Positions 1-11,245 of a stretch of DNA of 64,000 bases are shown here, in pieces. A model generated the notes under the pieces. The model made no database searches and was not told where the DNA came from. It saw only the letters and a program-made list of their open reading frames with translations. Positions within the stretch are counted from its first letter, which is position 1. Each line of letters opens with the position of its first letter. This DNA comes from Rheum nobile (Eukaryota; Streptophyta; Magnoliopsida; Caryophyllales; Polygonaceae). Where the stretch lies: contig WOAB01000833.1 of assembly GCA_027886185.1 (NCBI GenBank), positions 208,501 to 272,500 of the forward strand, given 5' to 3'. Both the position numbers and the translations under genes were made by a program.

Positions 1-565
1 GATTCTCCAAGGTCTGAATACTAGAATTCGTCTCGTGCTGATGTTGGACCATTGTTTCAATTTTTGCCCCCATCGAGGTCATAGAGCTAGCCAAAGTCTT
101 TACGCTCTGCATCAAAGTGTTGAGTATGTCATTACCGGGCATGGGCAAGCTTGCGTTTTGGCCTTGGAATCCATGCCCATATGGCTGGCCGTATTGTTGC
201 GGGGCGCTATGCTGATAGAAATCTTGTGGCCCCGGGTAAGACTCCTGGTAGTCATGGCCATATGGAGGGTATTGATGGTCCCCATAACTCGAATCAGGGC
301 GATCCCTCCACCCTGGGTTATAGGTGTTTGAGTGTGGGGCAAATCTTGGCCTTGGCGGATCAAAACCTCTTGTAGCGTTTACTACAGCTGCATATTCAGG
401 AAGTCTTGGGCACTCGTCAGTGGGGTGCAGCGGATCATGACAGATTCTGCAAGGCTTAACTGGCCTTGCTGCACTGGAAGCTGGGTAATATCCCCTCTCT
501 CGAGAAAATTCGTAGGAGAATGGCTCATGTTTCGGTTCCTGCCCGAATTGTGGAAATCTCTCCAT
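1..565 (-). pseudogene. Athila-like gag, C-terminal part (element D), partial at window edge
   Basis: The minus-strand frame stays open from an ATG at 565 to the window edge. It encodes a zinc-knuckle-like segment (CRICHDPLHPTDEC), then a Tyr/Gln/Pro-rich stretch with NPGWRDRPDSSYG, then SSIQTLEN. These match, in order, the gag C-terminus of the second Athila-like element in this window (CGICYDTTHPTDAC near 47470, the WRDHP region near 47612, and SSIQ near 47970). The large N-terminal gag domain present in the other copy is missing: only about 45 residues precede the cysteine motif. This copy is therefore internally deleted in gag. The primer-binding site and LTR follow at higher coordinates, as expected for a minus-strand element. 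The family call is firm; whether this short gag is still made is unknown. Confidence 0.75.
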
Positions 566-678
566 CTCTGTATCAAAAAATCAAAAAGGGAAGAAAATCA
601 GTAGCACGGGTGTGGACCGTAAGATAGGTCCACACCAAAAAATTGCACACAAACACACAAAGAAAAACAAAACTTGCC

Positions 679-696
679 TCCCCGACAACGGCACCA
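679..696 (-). other. Primer-binding site of element D (tRNA-Asp type)
   Basis: Read on the minus strand this is TGGTGCCGTTGTCGGGGA, two bases different from TGGCGCCGTTGCCGGGGA at 35187 in the other Athila-like element. It is the complement of a plant tRNA-Asp 3' end. It lies 3 bases inside the LTR end (CTGTCA) at 700. Confidence 0.85.
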
Positions 697-699
697 ATT

Positions 700-860
700 T
701 GACAGGCAGGTTTTAGTCGTCTTAACCTGGTCAAAATAATTCCTAACAAACCTAAACTAGTAGTCTGGGCAAGTAGGGTCGATCCCATAGGGAGGAGTTG
801 TTTTCTCTTCCGAGTCCCTCTGAAGAGAAAGGAATGCACCCATATCCTTCGGGCGACAAT
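700..860 (-). repeat. 3' part of the 5' LTR of Athila-like element D
   Basis: On the minus strand this ends in TGTCA just before the primer-binding site. It contains the same U5 landmarks as the LTR at 33885-35183: ACTCCTCCCTATGGGATCGA, then TTTAGGTTTGTTAGGA. The left part of the same LTR appears to be at 3296-3894, separated by the element E sequence. The border with E near 860 is not visible as a clean junction. Confidence 0.65.
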
Positions 861-1036
861 GATAGAATTAGTCTTTCTAGATATAGAAGCAAGCTTACTA
901 CGTCAGACTATATAGAAGACATGACTATGAACGATGTTTTCAAATTCTTTTCACTTTGAAAATTCAGAGCCCTTTTAAAGCATTTTCAAAAACGGAAAAA
1001 TGGTTTGTAAAATCCCCAAACTCGTTTTAAAAACCT
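861..1036 (-). other. Probable leader of gypsy element E, truncated
   Basis: This AT-rich sequence lies on the internal side of a primer-binding site (1037-1049), so it is read as the untranslated leader of a minus-strand element whose body is otherwise missing. No coding sequence is seen. The left limit is an estimate. Confidence 0.4.
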
Positions 1037-1049
1037 GGCTCTGATACCA
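1037..1049 (-). other. Primer-binding site of element E (initiator tRNA-Met type)
   Basis: The minus strand reads TGGTATCAGAGCC, the standard plant LTR-retrotransposon primer site complementary to initiator tRNA-Met. It is followed on the plus strand, four bases later, by TGTAACACCCCC, the inverted end of an LTR. Confidence 0.85.
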
Positions 1050-1053
1050 AAAC

Positions 1054-3295
1054 TGTAACACCCCCAAATCTTAACCCACTTGGAAAGGTATTACCGCCAG
1101 TGACTCCGATATTCCTCACCGAAGTCACCCCAGGCTTTACCGTTTGAAAACAAATCATGAAATACAATGATACGAAATGATAACTTTATTCATATAAAAC
1201 ATGAGTCCCGGGATTACATCCTAATCCCGAATAGGAAAAACACAGAGTTTTAAACAAAGTACAGCGAAAGTCTTTTTAAATATATAACATAGTAAATAAG
1301 TTACAGCGGAAGTCTTTCTTGAAATATTACAAAAAGGGTTGTGATCGTAATGATCACTTGTCCAAGGATCTCAACCTGATTAAAAGATAATTATTAAAAT
1401 ATCCAAAAATCACCGTCGTCTTCATAGTCATTCTAGTCTCCTCATATCTTCGCTCTATCTGATGTGCCGAATCGAACGGATGACACCAGCCAACAATGCA
1501 GATAACAATTGCGGTTGGTTAGTCTAAATGAATAGACCATGCAAGGGCACAAAGTAGAAGGTTCAAAGTAGTCGTATTAGGTTAGACTCCTCGTCTCTCG
1601 AATAAAAGTCGAGTACGTTAGTCAACCACCATACTATACTTGAATATGACAAAAGGCATGCACAAGAGAAGATTCTGGAAGACTGAATCTTCACAGAAAT
1701 CGACCCGAAAGAAGACTCCAACGGAAGTGAGTCTTAAGGAAATATGACAAATCTGGAACGTTTAAAGAATCAGACATCAGTGATTTAAAAGCTGACTTAG
1801 ATGTTTCGGTTCACGACCAACCTTACCGCTTACAGCGAATCCAGATTGGAAAGAGAACGTACTCTGATCAAAAGTCGAGACGAGCTTTCCTAGCTGCACT
1901 ATTTACTTAGCTGCACTACTCGCCAAAGGTATATTAATTATGTGCACTCGGGCACTTTATCTTATTTAATTCCAAAACTCACATTACGTTATAAGCTTTT
2001 AAATATATGCTCTGTCACGCAGGACATATAACTAAGGAATGGACCTCGCAGAACCCAAGCCTCTGGACCTATATTGAAGGAATGGACCTCGCAGAGTCCA
2101 AGCCTCTACTATCGTAGGGTCTTGATCGCCCTTTTCCCCAAGTTATAAAGAAACGAATGGACCTCACGGAGTCCAGGCGTTCCTACGAATACTCATTCTA
2201 ACTAACAGTTCGAGCACAACAATAGTTCAGGATAAATCCACATAAATGCCCTCAAGGCGAACATAAATAATAGCGTTGTTCTAACAGATATACAACCAAT
2301 TGTAATATCATTATTATAGTTTCCAAAACAGTTTATAAAACCATTTCCAGATAAATACAATAATCATTCCAAATTAATTACTCAGATAAACAACTGATAA
2401 TTAATGTAAATATAGAACGATGAGCAAGAGCGAACCACCACTTGCCTTAATCCGCAGAGTTTGAACGAAGTCTAACGACGGGATTCCTGGCTTGACACAG
2501 GGATAGATCTGGCAGCACAGATTCCTTCGGATCGACCCATAAAGAAACCCTAAGTTAGATTCGACAAAGACGAGTACGAACCGAAAGAAATCAAAAGGAA
2601 CGACGTCCGATCGAAGGCTACAGAAGCCAAATCCAACACATGGCAAGGGCTGAAGGGCGGCGGTCGCCTCTTGCCTTACGGCGGGCACCGCCAGCACCAC
2701 GGCGGTCGCCGGTGTTCGTGGCGGCGGTCACCGCCGGCCTTACGGCGAGCGCCGCTATGAACACGGGAAATTTTGTGAGAACAAAAATCTTACCGATGTC
2801 AATCGATTTGGTTCGCCTTTGCCTTGCTTTGGATTCTAAGCTTCTAAGGGCCTCCAAAGTTTCTCTTTGCAACTAGAACGACACCAAATGGAACTCCGAC
2901 GATCGATGGCAAAACTCCGGCGAGAACTCTGTTTTCCGGCGAGATGAATTTGAGAGATTTGAGCTTGTTTCTGTGCTCCAATCTGATCCCAAACCACTCC
3001 AATTTATAGCCCAACATGTAAGGAGATAAGATTGGCCAGAATGCGACGTGGAGGGCCAGATTCGGAGCCTCGTCCGATTGTCGGCAGCTGGCGAACCTAC
3101 CTCTGCACAGGTGCGGCGGTCGCCGCCATGGTCGCCGCCTGGTCGCCGCCTTGGACATTCTGAAGCGGCGGTCGCCGCTTTTGGGCAGTGGTCGCCGTTT
3201 TCCTAGGCCATCTGTCCAGGCAAAGCTGCGAGGAAGCTGCCGGGGAGTTGACCTGCGGCGGTCGCTGCCACGGGGCAGCAGTTGCCGCCAAGTCA
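1054..3295 (-). repeat. LTR of a gypsy-type element (E), minus strand
   Basis: The low edge is the plus-strand TGTAACACCCCC (minus-strand LTR end ...TGTTACA), directly beside a tRNA-Met primer site. The high edge is placed at 3295, where the minus strand would begin TGACTTGGCGG; this edge is inferred, not proven. The LTR would be about 2.2 kb. It has no long coding frame. It contains three imperfect copies of a GGACCTCGCAGAGTCC box (2034-2180) and two clusters of GGCGGTCGCC-like GC-rich motifs (about 2650-2760 and 3110-3290). The partner LTR and the body of the element are not in the window, and it interrupts the LTR of element D. Confidence 0.6.
2034..2180. repeat. Three copies of a GGACCTCGCAG box within LTR E
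   Basis: AATGGACCTCGCAGAACCCA, AATGGACCTCGCAGAGTCCA and AATGGACCTCACGGAGTCCA occur at about 2038, 2081 and 2157. Each is followed by AAGCC or AGGCG. Spacing is 40 to 75 bases. The box is weakly self-complementary (GGACC...GGTCC-like). Confidence 0.7.
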
Positions 3296-3894
3296 ACTCT
3301 TATCCGTTTAACTTGGATAATAGTATAAAGTTCGAAATAAAATAAACGAAAATATGCGAAAAAGGAAAAATAACAAACCTCATCTAAAAGGAAATAATAG
3401 TATAAAGTTCAAAATAAAATAAACGAAAAAGGAAAAATAACAAAAACTTCGAAAATCTCAGCGGGCTCGCTCCCGTGTGCTTCCGCGGCCGCGGAAGCAG
3501 ATTCCGCGGTTGCGGAAATTAAATCGAAGCTCTCGACCTGATCAGTGCTGGAATTTTCCGCGGTCGCGGTGGATTATCCGCGCCCGCGGAAATGGCCTTC
3601 GTGGCTCCGCGTTGTCTTCTTCGCCTCGGCTGCTGCTTGGCTTTGCCCCGGTCGTGGTTGGTCGTGGCAGCCCTTCTCCTCTTCCTTTGTGTGGCTTATT
3701 CCTTCTATTTCCTTGGTCTCCTCAAGTGGTTTACTCCTCGTCTTTTGGATGTCTTCAATTAGCTCCTCCAAACCACCATATCCACATTCTTCTCTCCATC
3801 TCCGTATTCCATAGTTGTGCTCTAAATCCATACAAATGGCACCCAAAACACTGGTAACAACTCCTAGTTAAGCACTACAAAATAGTGTTGATCA
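3296..3894 (-). repeat. 5' part of the LTR of Athila-like element D, with GC palindromes
   Basis: The minus strand begins TGATCAACACTATTTTGTAG at 3894 and continues with CTAGGAGTTGTTACCAGTG and a TTTTGGGTGCCATTTG block. This is the same order as the start of the LTR at 33885. It carries four TTCCGCG-N-CGCGGAA type palindromes between 3481 and 3596, one of them a perfect 16-mer at 3481-3496. A directly repeated AT-rich block (AGTATAAAGTTC..., about 3314-3380 and 3398-3450) follows. At 3895 the sequence switches abruptly to RNase H of element C, so 3894/3895 is the insertion junction. A possible duplicated target would be ATAGA, but the other side is outside the window. Confidence 0.75.
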
Positions 3895-5116
3895 ATAGAG
3901 CTCCTTGTCATACGTGGGGTAGTTGAGTTGGGTGCCGGTGAGCTTCTCACTAAAGTAAGCAATGGGACGGCGGTCTTGTAGTAAAACACCTCTAATGCCA
4001 TGGTGAGAGGCATCACACTCCACTTAAAAGGTCATGGAGAAGTCTGGTAATTGCAGCAAGGGGGCGTGGCAAAGACGGTCCTTCAAAGTGACAAATGCAA
4101 GCTCATGGGCGTCCGTCCACTCTATGGATGCAGCCTTCTTGCTTAGCTCATGCAACGGGGCTGCAATGGTGGAGAAATCACGCACAAACCGACGGTAGAA
4201 GCCAGCCTCGTCGGTGTAGTAGGTCGTGGCCACTCTTCAATGGCACGCACCTTCTCTTGGTCGACCTTTAATCCATCCTTGCTAACAACAAAACCAAGGA
4301 AAACAGTAGACTCTGAGCAAAAAGAACATTTACCTAAGTTAGCATAAAGTTTCTCTTTCCTAAGACATTCTAAAACTTTCCTAAGATGTATAACATGCTC
4401 ATCTAAGGTCTTGCTATAAACAAGGATATCATCAAAGTAGACAACTACAAATTTTCCTAAGTAAGTCCTTACAACATGATTCATAAGTCTCATAAAAGTA
4501 CTAGGAGCATTAGTAAGGCCAAAAGGCATCACCAACCACTCATAAAGGCCATACTTAGTCTTAAATGCAGTTTTCCATTCATCACCCTCATGCATCCTAA
4601 TTTGATAGTAACCACTCTTAAGATCAATCTTAGAAAACAAAGTAGCACCATGTAATTCATCAAGCATATCATCAAGTCTAGGAATAGGGTGGCAATACTT
4701 CACCGTGATTTGGTTCATGGCTCTACAATCAACACACATACGCCAAGTACCATCCTTCTTAGGTACTAAGATAACTGGAACGGCATAGGGGCTTAAGCTC
4801 TCTCGGACATAGCCCTTGTCCATCAACTCTTGCACTTGGCGCTGCAACTCCTTGGTCTCTTCCGGGCTCGCACGATATGCAGCTCAGTTGGGCAAAGACG
4901 CGTCTGGCACAAAGTCGATTTGGTGCTCAATTCCTCAGATTGGTGGCAATCCTTCAGGCAACTCTTCGGACATAACATCCTCAAATTCCGGCAAAAGAGT
5001 AGACACCACAGGGGGTAAATCAACCAAATCCTTAACATTTAATAGACACGCGAAAGGAACAAGTAAAAAGAAAGAAAGACGTCCCTGAATAATTGGAGAG
5101 ACATCCCGGGACCGGG
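3895..5116 (-). pseudogene. Element C pol: reverse transcriptase and start of RNase H, broken
   Basis: Minus-strand Ty3/gypsy pol. The main open stretch (4847-4143) holds the RT core: VPVILVPKKDG, SKIDLKSGYYQIR, the MPFGLTNAPSTF block and the catalytic YFDDILVYS near 4430. The frame then shifts near 4230 and continues with FYRRFVRDFSTIAAPLHEL into RNase H, where YDKEL is cut at 3895 by element D. Upstream, the protease-RT linker (LLLARSRDV..., LPPVVSTLLPEFEDVMSEELPEGLPPI) lies in a different frame at 5168-4935. At least two frame breaks make this copy non-coding. Integrase is absent from the window and presumably lies beyond D. The sequence is closely parallel to elements A and B. Confidence 0.85.
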
Positions 5117-6802
5117 CTAAGAGAAGTCGATTCTCGCATTTGCCTTGAATGTCGGGTTGTGGAGGCATCGGAGACGGGCTGGCCGCGGCTTTGGTGGCCT
5201 TGTCACGGCCTGTTTAGATGGCACGGCACCCTTGTCACCTTGGGCAGTGGCGGCTGTATTCTTGGCTTGCTCCAAAGCCTTGGCTCGGTTCCTTTCGACG
5301 TGGTCTTGTAAGATCTCCGTAGGACTCATAAGAAGTAAGGTGACCTTTCTCCCAATATGCATGAAGACATAGTTGTTGAGGAAACCATCATGAAGGACTC
5401 GCTTGTCAAATTGCCAAGGTCGCCCAAAGAGAAGATGTGTGGCATCCATAAGAACTACATCACATAGCACCGAGTCCTTATAATACCCAATGCTGAAATT
5501 TATTGTACATTGATGCTTGACAACAGTGGTATCATCGCCTTCCGAGATCCATTGAAGTCTATAAGATTGTGGGTGTGGAGTCGTCTCGAACTTGAAGTGC
5601 TTGATCACCTTTTCAATGATGATATTGCAACAACTCCCACCATCTATGATCACACTCAAAGAAGCACCTTGGACTGCACACATAGTATGGAAGAGATTCT
5701 CGCGTTGGTCCAAAGATGTACCTTCTTTGGCGGTGAGGACACGTCTTGTGACTAGGCTAAGAGGTACGGTGCCTTGCTCATCCATGGGGTTGCAAACATA
5801 GCCGACGTCATCGTCGGCGTCCTCGGAATTGTACTCGTCAAACACGGGGCCGGGGTCAACGTCGTCTTCGTCAAACGACTCATAGCCGGAAGTGTTGGAA
5901 AAGAGTACCCTCTTGTTGTTAGGGCAGTCCCGCTGCACATGACCTCTTCCTTGGCACTTAAAACACACTCGATCGCAAGCCATTTCTTCGAAAGTAGCGG
6001 TGCCACATGGAGGAGGTTGATGGACATGCGCCGGGGCACTATGACGGCTGGCCGTCGTCGGTGTCGATGGTGCGGGAGTGGACTGCGAAGATGAACGCAC
6101 ATTAGTAGAAGGGGAACTTGACATAGGATTAGAACCATGCCTTGGGTTAGGCCGAGACCTAGACACCTTCTTAGCCGCTTGTGCTTGCGTCCAAATCTCT
6201 TGAGCCGTGTGTGCACACTTTTGTAGGTTCCTAATGTTGAGCACTCGAAGTTGGTCACGAATATGTGCATGCAGGTCGCGAAGACACATACTCCAAAAAT
6301 CCTCATCGGAATGGTAGATACCCGCCTTGTGTGAAAGTTCTTCAAGCTCGGCATAGAAATCAAGGAGGGGTCGATTTCCTTGGGACACAAGTTGTATATT
6401 GAGGCGCATCTCGGATTTGAAGTCCACGGGAACGTACTTCATCCTCATGACATGGATGAGGTGACGCCAAGTGGCTATAGGGGGATCACCACGACGGTCT
6501 CGGTCAGTCCTGAACCGGTGCCACCATGCATGCGCGGCGCCCTCGAAATGCAATGTCGCGACTTCAACTTTGTCCTCCTCGAGATGGTGATAATAAGCTA
6601 ACACATACTCCATGGACTGCTGCCAATCAAGGAACTTAATTGGATCATAATCACCATAAAAGAGAGGAACTTTTACCTTGATGTATCGGAGTTGGATGCC
6701 TTGACGCTGCGGGCTTGGACGGTGTCGGTCATACGGGCGTCGACGCTCGGTGTTGTAGTGCGGTGCTCTATATTCTACTTGTCATTCTGCCTCATAAGCT
6801 TC
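5117..6802 (-). pseudogene. Element C gag-protease
   Basis: The open frame 6613-5117 encodes the capsid-like part of gag (AHAWWHRFRTD, MRMKYVPVDFKSEMRL), a Ser/Pro-rich linker, a CCHC zinc knuckle (CFKCQGRGHVQRDC), then an aspartic protease with VIIDGGSCCNII and a LFGRPWQFD motif. An acidic DEDD-rich region lies between knuckle and protease. The first part of gag (6802-6614) is readable in another frame (KVKVPLFYGDYDPIKFLDWQ), so a frameshift near 6620-6800 separates it. The protease D-G-G is the form seen in all gypsy copies of this family here, so it is not a mutation. At its C-terminus the frame runs past protease into a Lys/Pro-rich tail and ends before RT. Confidence 0.85.
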
Positions 6803-7339
6803 TTAAATATCAAAGTTATCCCGGTCATCATCTGAGGCGGAATCACGGTGGTCATCAACGTCGGACTCGGGATCATCATATTGGTTTTGGCGTTGTCCTC
6901 TTTGTCGGCAATCCATAGTGTTGACATAAGGGAATAGGTCCTTTGAAACACGAACGCTGTGTCTCGAGCGATTGCCATCCGAATAGTCTGCGTCTTGGAT
7001 AGGATCATACCGATCACGGGAAACAACGCGTCTAGAAGTGGGATATCCTTCAATTTGGGAACGAAGGCGATCATGCGGTGTAGACGCGACTGCCTTGCCT
7101 TTGCGACCACATGGCTGGTGTGAAGTGGCCGTGGGGTTCACCATGGGATCCTCCAAAGGCAGGTGCATGTCACTAACAAGACGGCTTAGTCGTGCAACCT
7201 CGGCTTCACGGTCGGCCAAGGCGCGGTCCTTCTTGGCATTGGCGGCATGGACGGCCTCCAATTCACGATGAACGTCGTCTATGGGGTCAGAACTGCGGAG
7301 TCCGAACGAGCGGGTGCGACTCGTATTAGGGATGTCCAT
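6803..7339 (-). pseudogene. Element C gag, N-terminal region
   Basis: The first in-frame ATG on the minus strand (7339) gives MDIPNTSRTRSFG, followed by an Ala/Glu/Arg-rich heptad-like stretch (HRELEAVHAANAKKDRALAD) that could form a coiled coil. A basic region and a very acidic Asp-rich end (DDRDNFDI) follow, then TAA at 6805-6803. Elements A and B have the same layout: N-terminal ELRR/ LEAV coiled coil, then an acidic DDFDEFDDEE region. This supports the reading as gag rather than a separate gene. Downstream gag resumes in another frame. Confidence 0.7.
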
Positions 7340-8192
7340 CGTACCTATATGAAGCATGCAAAGCACAAGGATCAAAATGCACCAAGCAAAAGAACAAGTT
7401 CAAACCAAGTCCTTGTCTCAAAAGTGAACCAAGAAATTTTCCGCAAGGCGTACTAATTTGGTTGCTCGTGAGGAGGGAGAGGCTTGAACGTAAAGCAATA
7501 AAAGAAGGAGAAGTAGCAAAATCAAGTCCAAACAACAATCAATATCCCCACAAGCTCAAGTATGATCAAATTTAAGTTTCTATGAGTTAAGCACAAGAGA
7601 GTTGCAAGAAATCTTTCCGTTGATTTTAAGTTGCTTTAGACATGAAAGGTATGAAGATGGAGTGTAGGACCGTAGTGAGGGATTTCCCTTGCCTTTGTTT
7701 TTAGGCTTCCGTCTTCCATGTTTCTTGTTTGAGGAAGGTTTTTTTTTTGAATTTCGGCCTACACCTTTTTTTGTTTTTTTTTTGCAAGAAAGAAGCACAA
7801 GAGTAAAGTGCAAGAGATAAGAAGATATAGACTTATGCAACCTAGAAGGAAATAAAATCAAACAACTAGTCAAGTAATTAACCCTAAGATAAAGCAAGAA
7901 AAAGATCACAAAATAAACAAGGGAATAAGATATACAAATAAAGAAACAAAATAATGCTACTTATGGTTATTAGCAAAGTAAGATAAGGAAGGTTGAAAAG
8001 TCAAAGATTAATCTTACTTGAAGACTAATCTAAACCCTAAGGCAGCCGTGAATGGTAAGGGATGGTGGCGGAAGTATTGGTGGCGGTAGGGGGTTTGCAC
8101 GGCGGCTGGGTAGTGGTGTAAAAAAAAATTTGGTTTAACATGGAAAAAATTCAAGGAACACGTAAAAGAGAAGAAGAAACTCAGCTTGTACT
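7340..8192 (-). other. Untranslated leader of element C
   Basis: This stretch lies between the primer-binding site and gag on the minus strand. It contains runs of T (about 7738-7750 and 7765-7785 on the plus strand) and AT-rich simple sequence. No coding sequence is supported. Elements A and B have leaders of the same length with T-runs in the same place. Confidence 0.65.
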
Positions 8193-8207
8193 GGCTTTGA
8201 TGCCAAT
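8193..8207 (-). other. Primer-binding site of element C
   Basis: The minus strand reads ATTGGCATCAAAGCC directly after the LTR end ...CACATCA. The core TGGCATCAAAGCC differs from the canonical initiator tRNA-Met site TGGTATCAGAGCC at two bases. Elements A and B share the TGGCATCA form. Confidence 0.75.
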
Positions 8208-9103
8208 TGATGTGCACGACCCTCGAAAACGCCGTTGTAAGATAGGATCTTTAACGTTGAACAAGCCTTCCTTCGTCTCTTCTAACTTGTTCAAGAGATG
8301 GCGTCTTCTAAGGCTAAAGAGATAGCCTTTTCACGTAGAGAACTGGACCAAAGTGATGGTCTTCACACATCCAAAGTGATGGATAATTACGATCAAAGAG
8401 ATGATCAAGACGTTCGCCAGATGAACGTTGGATAAATGCTCGAAGCAACGAGCTACGGGGTAGGATCGATCCTAGGGATCGTAGTGGTTGATGTTAGGAT
8501 TCAAGGAAGGAGATAACTCAACTTAACAACTCAAATCAACATAATCTCATTAAGGAATGAAAGAAGGTTTAAATAGTCTAGACATAACCGAGTAAGGAAA
8601 GTAGTCTAACTAATAAACACCAAAGAGTGGGTCGGCCCAAATCACATAAGGGGCACGCCCAACCTGACCCAAATCTAGCTAAAATAGTCTAAATAAATTA
8701 GGAAAGAAAACTATAAAGCCTATCAAATGAGGCAGCGATCACGGGTAAGCCGCAGTCGTGGGAGAAAGAGGCAGTGATGGTGTGTCAAGACAAGAACGAG
8801 CCGTGGGCGCGGATGCATAGCAGCAGTCGCGGCCTTGCATTTCAGGACGGACGCGTGGGTGAGGCATCAGCGGTGCCGTGAAGGCTGAATTAGGGCGAGG
8901 CGTCGCCCAGCCCTTCGTAGGTCAAGAGGAGGACCCATTTAGGTCTGTTTGACGCTGAGTAATCTGCATAACTCTGGGTGACTATTGATTGAGTTGCTCA
9001 TTGCATCGCCCTTGCACGAGCTCTAGTCATCGGGCCGTTGGATTGCACTTCCATTGCTTCCTCTTCGTCCTTCTTCGTCATTGATGGGGTCATAGAGCTA
9101 TCA
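8208..9103 (-). repeat. 5' LTR of element C
   Basis: The low edge (plus strand TGATGTGCAC at 8208) abuts the primer-binding site. The high edge is placed at 9103 (minus strand TGATAGCTC) because element B LTR sequence begins at 9104. The length would be 896 bp. The partner 3' LTR is not in the window. Confidence 0.65.
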
Positions 9104-9360
9104 CCTTTGTGGGCTCCTGGAGTGTCGCACCTAGCTCAGATGGCAAGGTGCCCGGCTGGATCTCCTCTGTGCCGCTGATGGTGGCGAGGAGGCGAAGTGG
9201 AGGCGCGGCTTCAGGCGCGCCCTGGCTGGCAACTAGGCATGAGACCAGAGATTGCGTGGCCTTGGCGATGGCCTTGGCATGCCACCTTGTCATGGGCCCC
9301 ATGGACTACAGGCTCATGGATGTCTCCTCATCCACGGCAGTCATAGAAGGCAGGGACACA
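9104..9360 (-). repeat. 3' LTR fragment of element B
   Basis: It aligns by eye with 22290-22530 of B's 5' LTR (shared blocks TGGCAAGG, CCCGGCTGGATCTCCTCTG, GGCTCATGGATGTCTCCTC). Its minus strand encodes a tail with GPMTRWHAKAIAKATQSL, the pol C-terminal motif also found in the LTRs of element A. It is truncated on the low side by element C. Confidence 0.75.
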
Positions 9361-10626
9361 AGGCCTCCTTCAAGGCCTGGAAGACCTTCTCATGCTTGGC
9401 GAACCACACCACCGAGGCCCCTTATTTGTGAGCTCATGGAGGGGCGCGGCGATGGAGCTAAAGTCTCGAACAAACCTCATGTAGAAGCCAGTCAACCCTA
9501 GAAAAGATCTCACCATGGTAGGGTTGGTAGGCGTGGGCCACTCATGGATGGCCTTCACCTTCTCTTCATCAACAGGCAGCCCATCTTTAGACACAACAAA
9601 CCCAAGGATATTGGTTGTGTCGGAGCAAAAACAACACTTCCCCAGGTTGGCATAGAGCTTCTCCTTGCGCAACGTCTCCAACACAAGTCGAAGATGTTGC
9701 ACATGACCATGCAGGATGCGTGAATAAACCAAGATATCATCGAAATAAACCACAACAAATTGTCCTAAAAAGTCTCTCAATACAAGGTTCATCAATCTCA
9801 TGAAAGTTTTGGGGGCGTTAGTGAGCCCAATTGGCATAACAAGCCACTCATAGAGACCATACTTGGTCTTGAACGCCGTCTTCCACTCATCGCCCTCCTT
9901 CATTCGAATCTGGTGGTAGCCACTTTTCAAATCAATCTTCGAAAACAAGGTGGCACCATGGATTTCATCCAACATATCATCAAGGTGGGGGATGGGATGG
10001 CGATACTTCACAGTAATCTGGTTGATGGCCCGACAATCAACACATATATGCCATGAGCCATCCTTTTTGGGCACCAGAATCACGGGCACGGCGCATGGTC
10101 TCAGGCTCTCTTGGACATAGCCTCGGTCGAGCAGCTCCTGGACCTGGCGCTACAACTCCTTGGTCTCCTCAGGCATGGCGCGGTAAGCGGCGCGATTGGG
10201 CAACGAGGCACCAGGCACCAAATCAATTTGATGCTCAATGCCATTGACTGGTGGGAGGCCCTATGGCTACTCGTCGGGCAACACGTCAACGAACTCGCGA
10301 AGCAAGGCGGTGATGGACGGCGGCAATGTCTGGGCTGTGGCGCGGTTGGGGCAAGGAGTGGGAACTAACAAGAAATAAGGTTTGTGACCCTTTAAGGGCT
10401 TGGTCATGTCACTTGGCCGCGCCAGAAGCATCTTGTACTCGCAGCGGCCCTGCAATGTAGGCAGCAGCGGCGTCGGAGAGGCCGACTGCGGAGGCATAGG
10501 GGAACTGGGCGCACAATGAGAGGCACTGGGTTTAGGAGACCTAGTGCTCGAGCTGGATTGAGGCGCGCTTGGCCAGGATTTAGTGGGCCGTTGTTTGGGT
10601 TCCTATAGTCGGCGGGCATGTACATC
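9361..10626 (-). pseudogene. Element B pol: reverse transcriptase remnant
   Basis: The frame 10089-9370 holds VPVILVPKKDG-like entry, CVDCRAINQITVKYRHPIP, SKIDLKSGYHQIRM, the YFDDILVYS catalytic box near 9750, and FYMRFVRDFSSIAAPLHEL. It then breaks off within the RT-RNase H connection. Upstream, 10497-10267 carries the protease-RT linker (LLARPSDMTKPLKG, LPPSITALLREFVDVLPDE) and is closed by stops near 10265 and 10155. RNase H and integrase are missing: the coding sequence passes directly into LTR near 9360. A Pro/Ser/Arg-rich piece at 10625-10500 joins gag to the linker where zinc knuckle and protease should be. Confidence 0.85.
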
Positions 10627-11240
10627 TAGGTCATGACATAGACGAGTTGGTGCCACTCGGTGATCGGTACAAGGTGGCGGCGAATGCGGTCATCAATAAA
10701 GTGGTGCCACCAAACGCGCGCAGCGCCGCGGAAGTGAAGCATGGCCGCGTCCACATGCTCGAGGGGGTACATGACAATATCTCAGGGTATACTCCATGGC
10801 CTGCACCCACTCAAGAAAAACTGCGGGGTCATATTCACCAAAAAAATGTTCAATTTTTACCTTGACCTCGTGGCGGCTATAGCGGGGCACGGGCTAGGCA
10901 AGCGCGTAGGGGCGCAGGGCGGCATAAGGGTTGTCCACATAGGCACGCGCTGCAGAAGGCGGGGTGCGACCAAGCTGTCGGCGATCGCGACCCTCCTGGA
11001 CACCGACATCGGCGAAGACGGCTGGGACCGTGTTGTCTTCAGCGCAGCGGGGTTGTCGCGGATGGGCATCAGCGCGGTGACGAAAGTCTCTCGGCATGTC
11101 ATCATGGCGCGGGCCGCAAGTGTCACGCCCAGCATCGCCCTGAAATTACCATTGTGGGCCGGTCAGCTGGCGCGGAGGTGGGATCCAATCTACGGGCCTG
11201 TCCTGGAGCTCAATTGGGTCACCAAAGGGGGTGGTAGGAG
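10627..11240 (-). pseudogene. Element B gag, middle part
   Basis: The minus strand encodes SRHEVKVKIEHFFGEYDP, AVFLEWVQAMEYTLRY and, after a frame change, a VPADYRN-like block. This is the same order as gag of element A (KVKLETFHGLYDPVLFLEWW, MTQKYVPTDYKNKMRL). Above 10890 the N-terminal linker is readable only in pieces. This piece continues, across the inserted element A, from the gag part at 19827-20620. Confidence 0.7.
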
Positions 11241-11245
11241 CCGGG

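Noticed and set aside
2640..3300. Arg/Ala-rich ORFs of 78-150 codons on both strands in LTR E
   Set aside because: GC-rich GGCGGTCGCC repeats open frames on both strands; the location inside an LTR argues against a gene.
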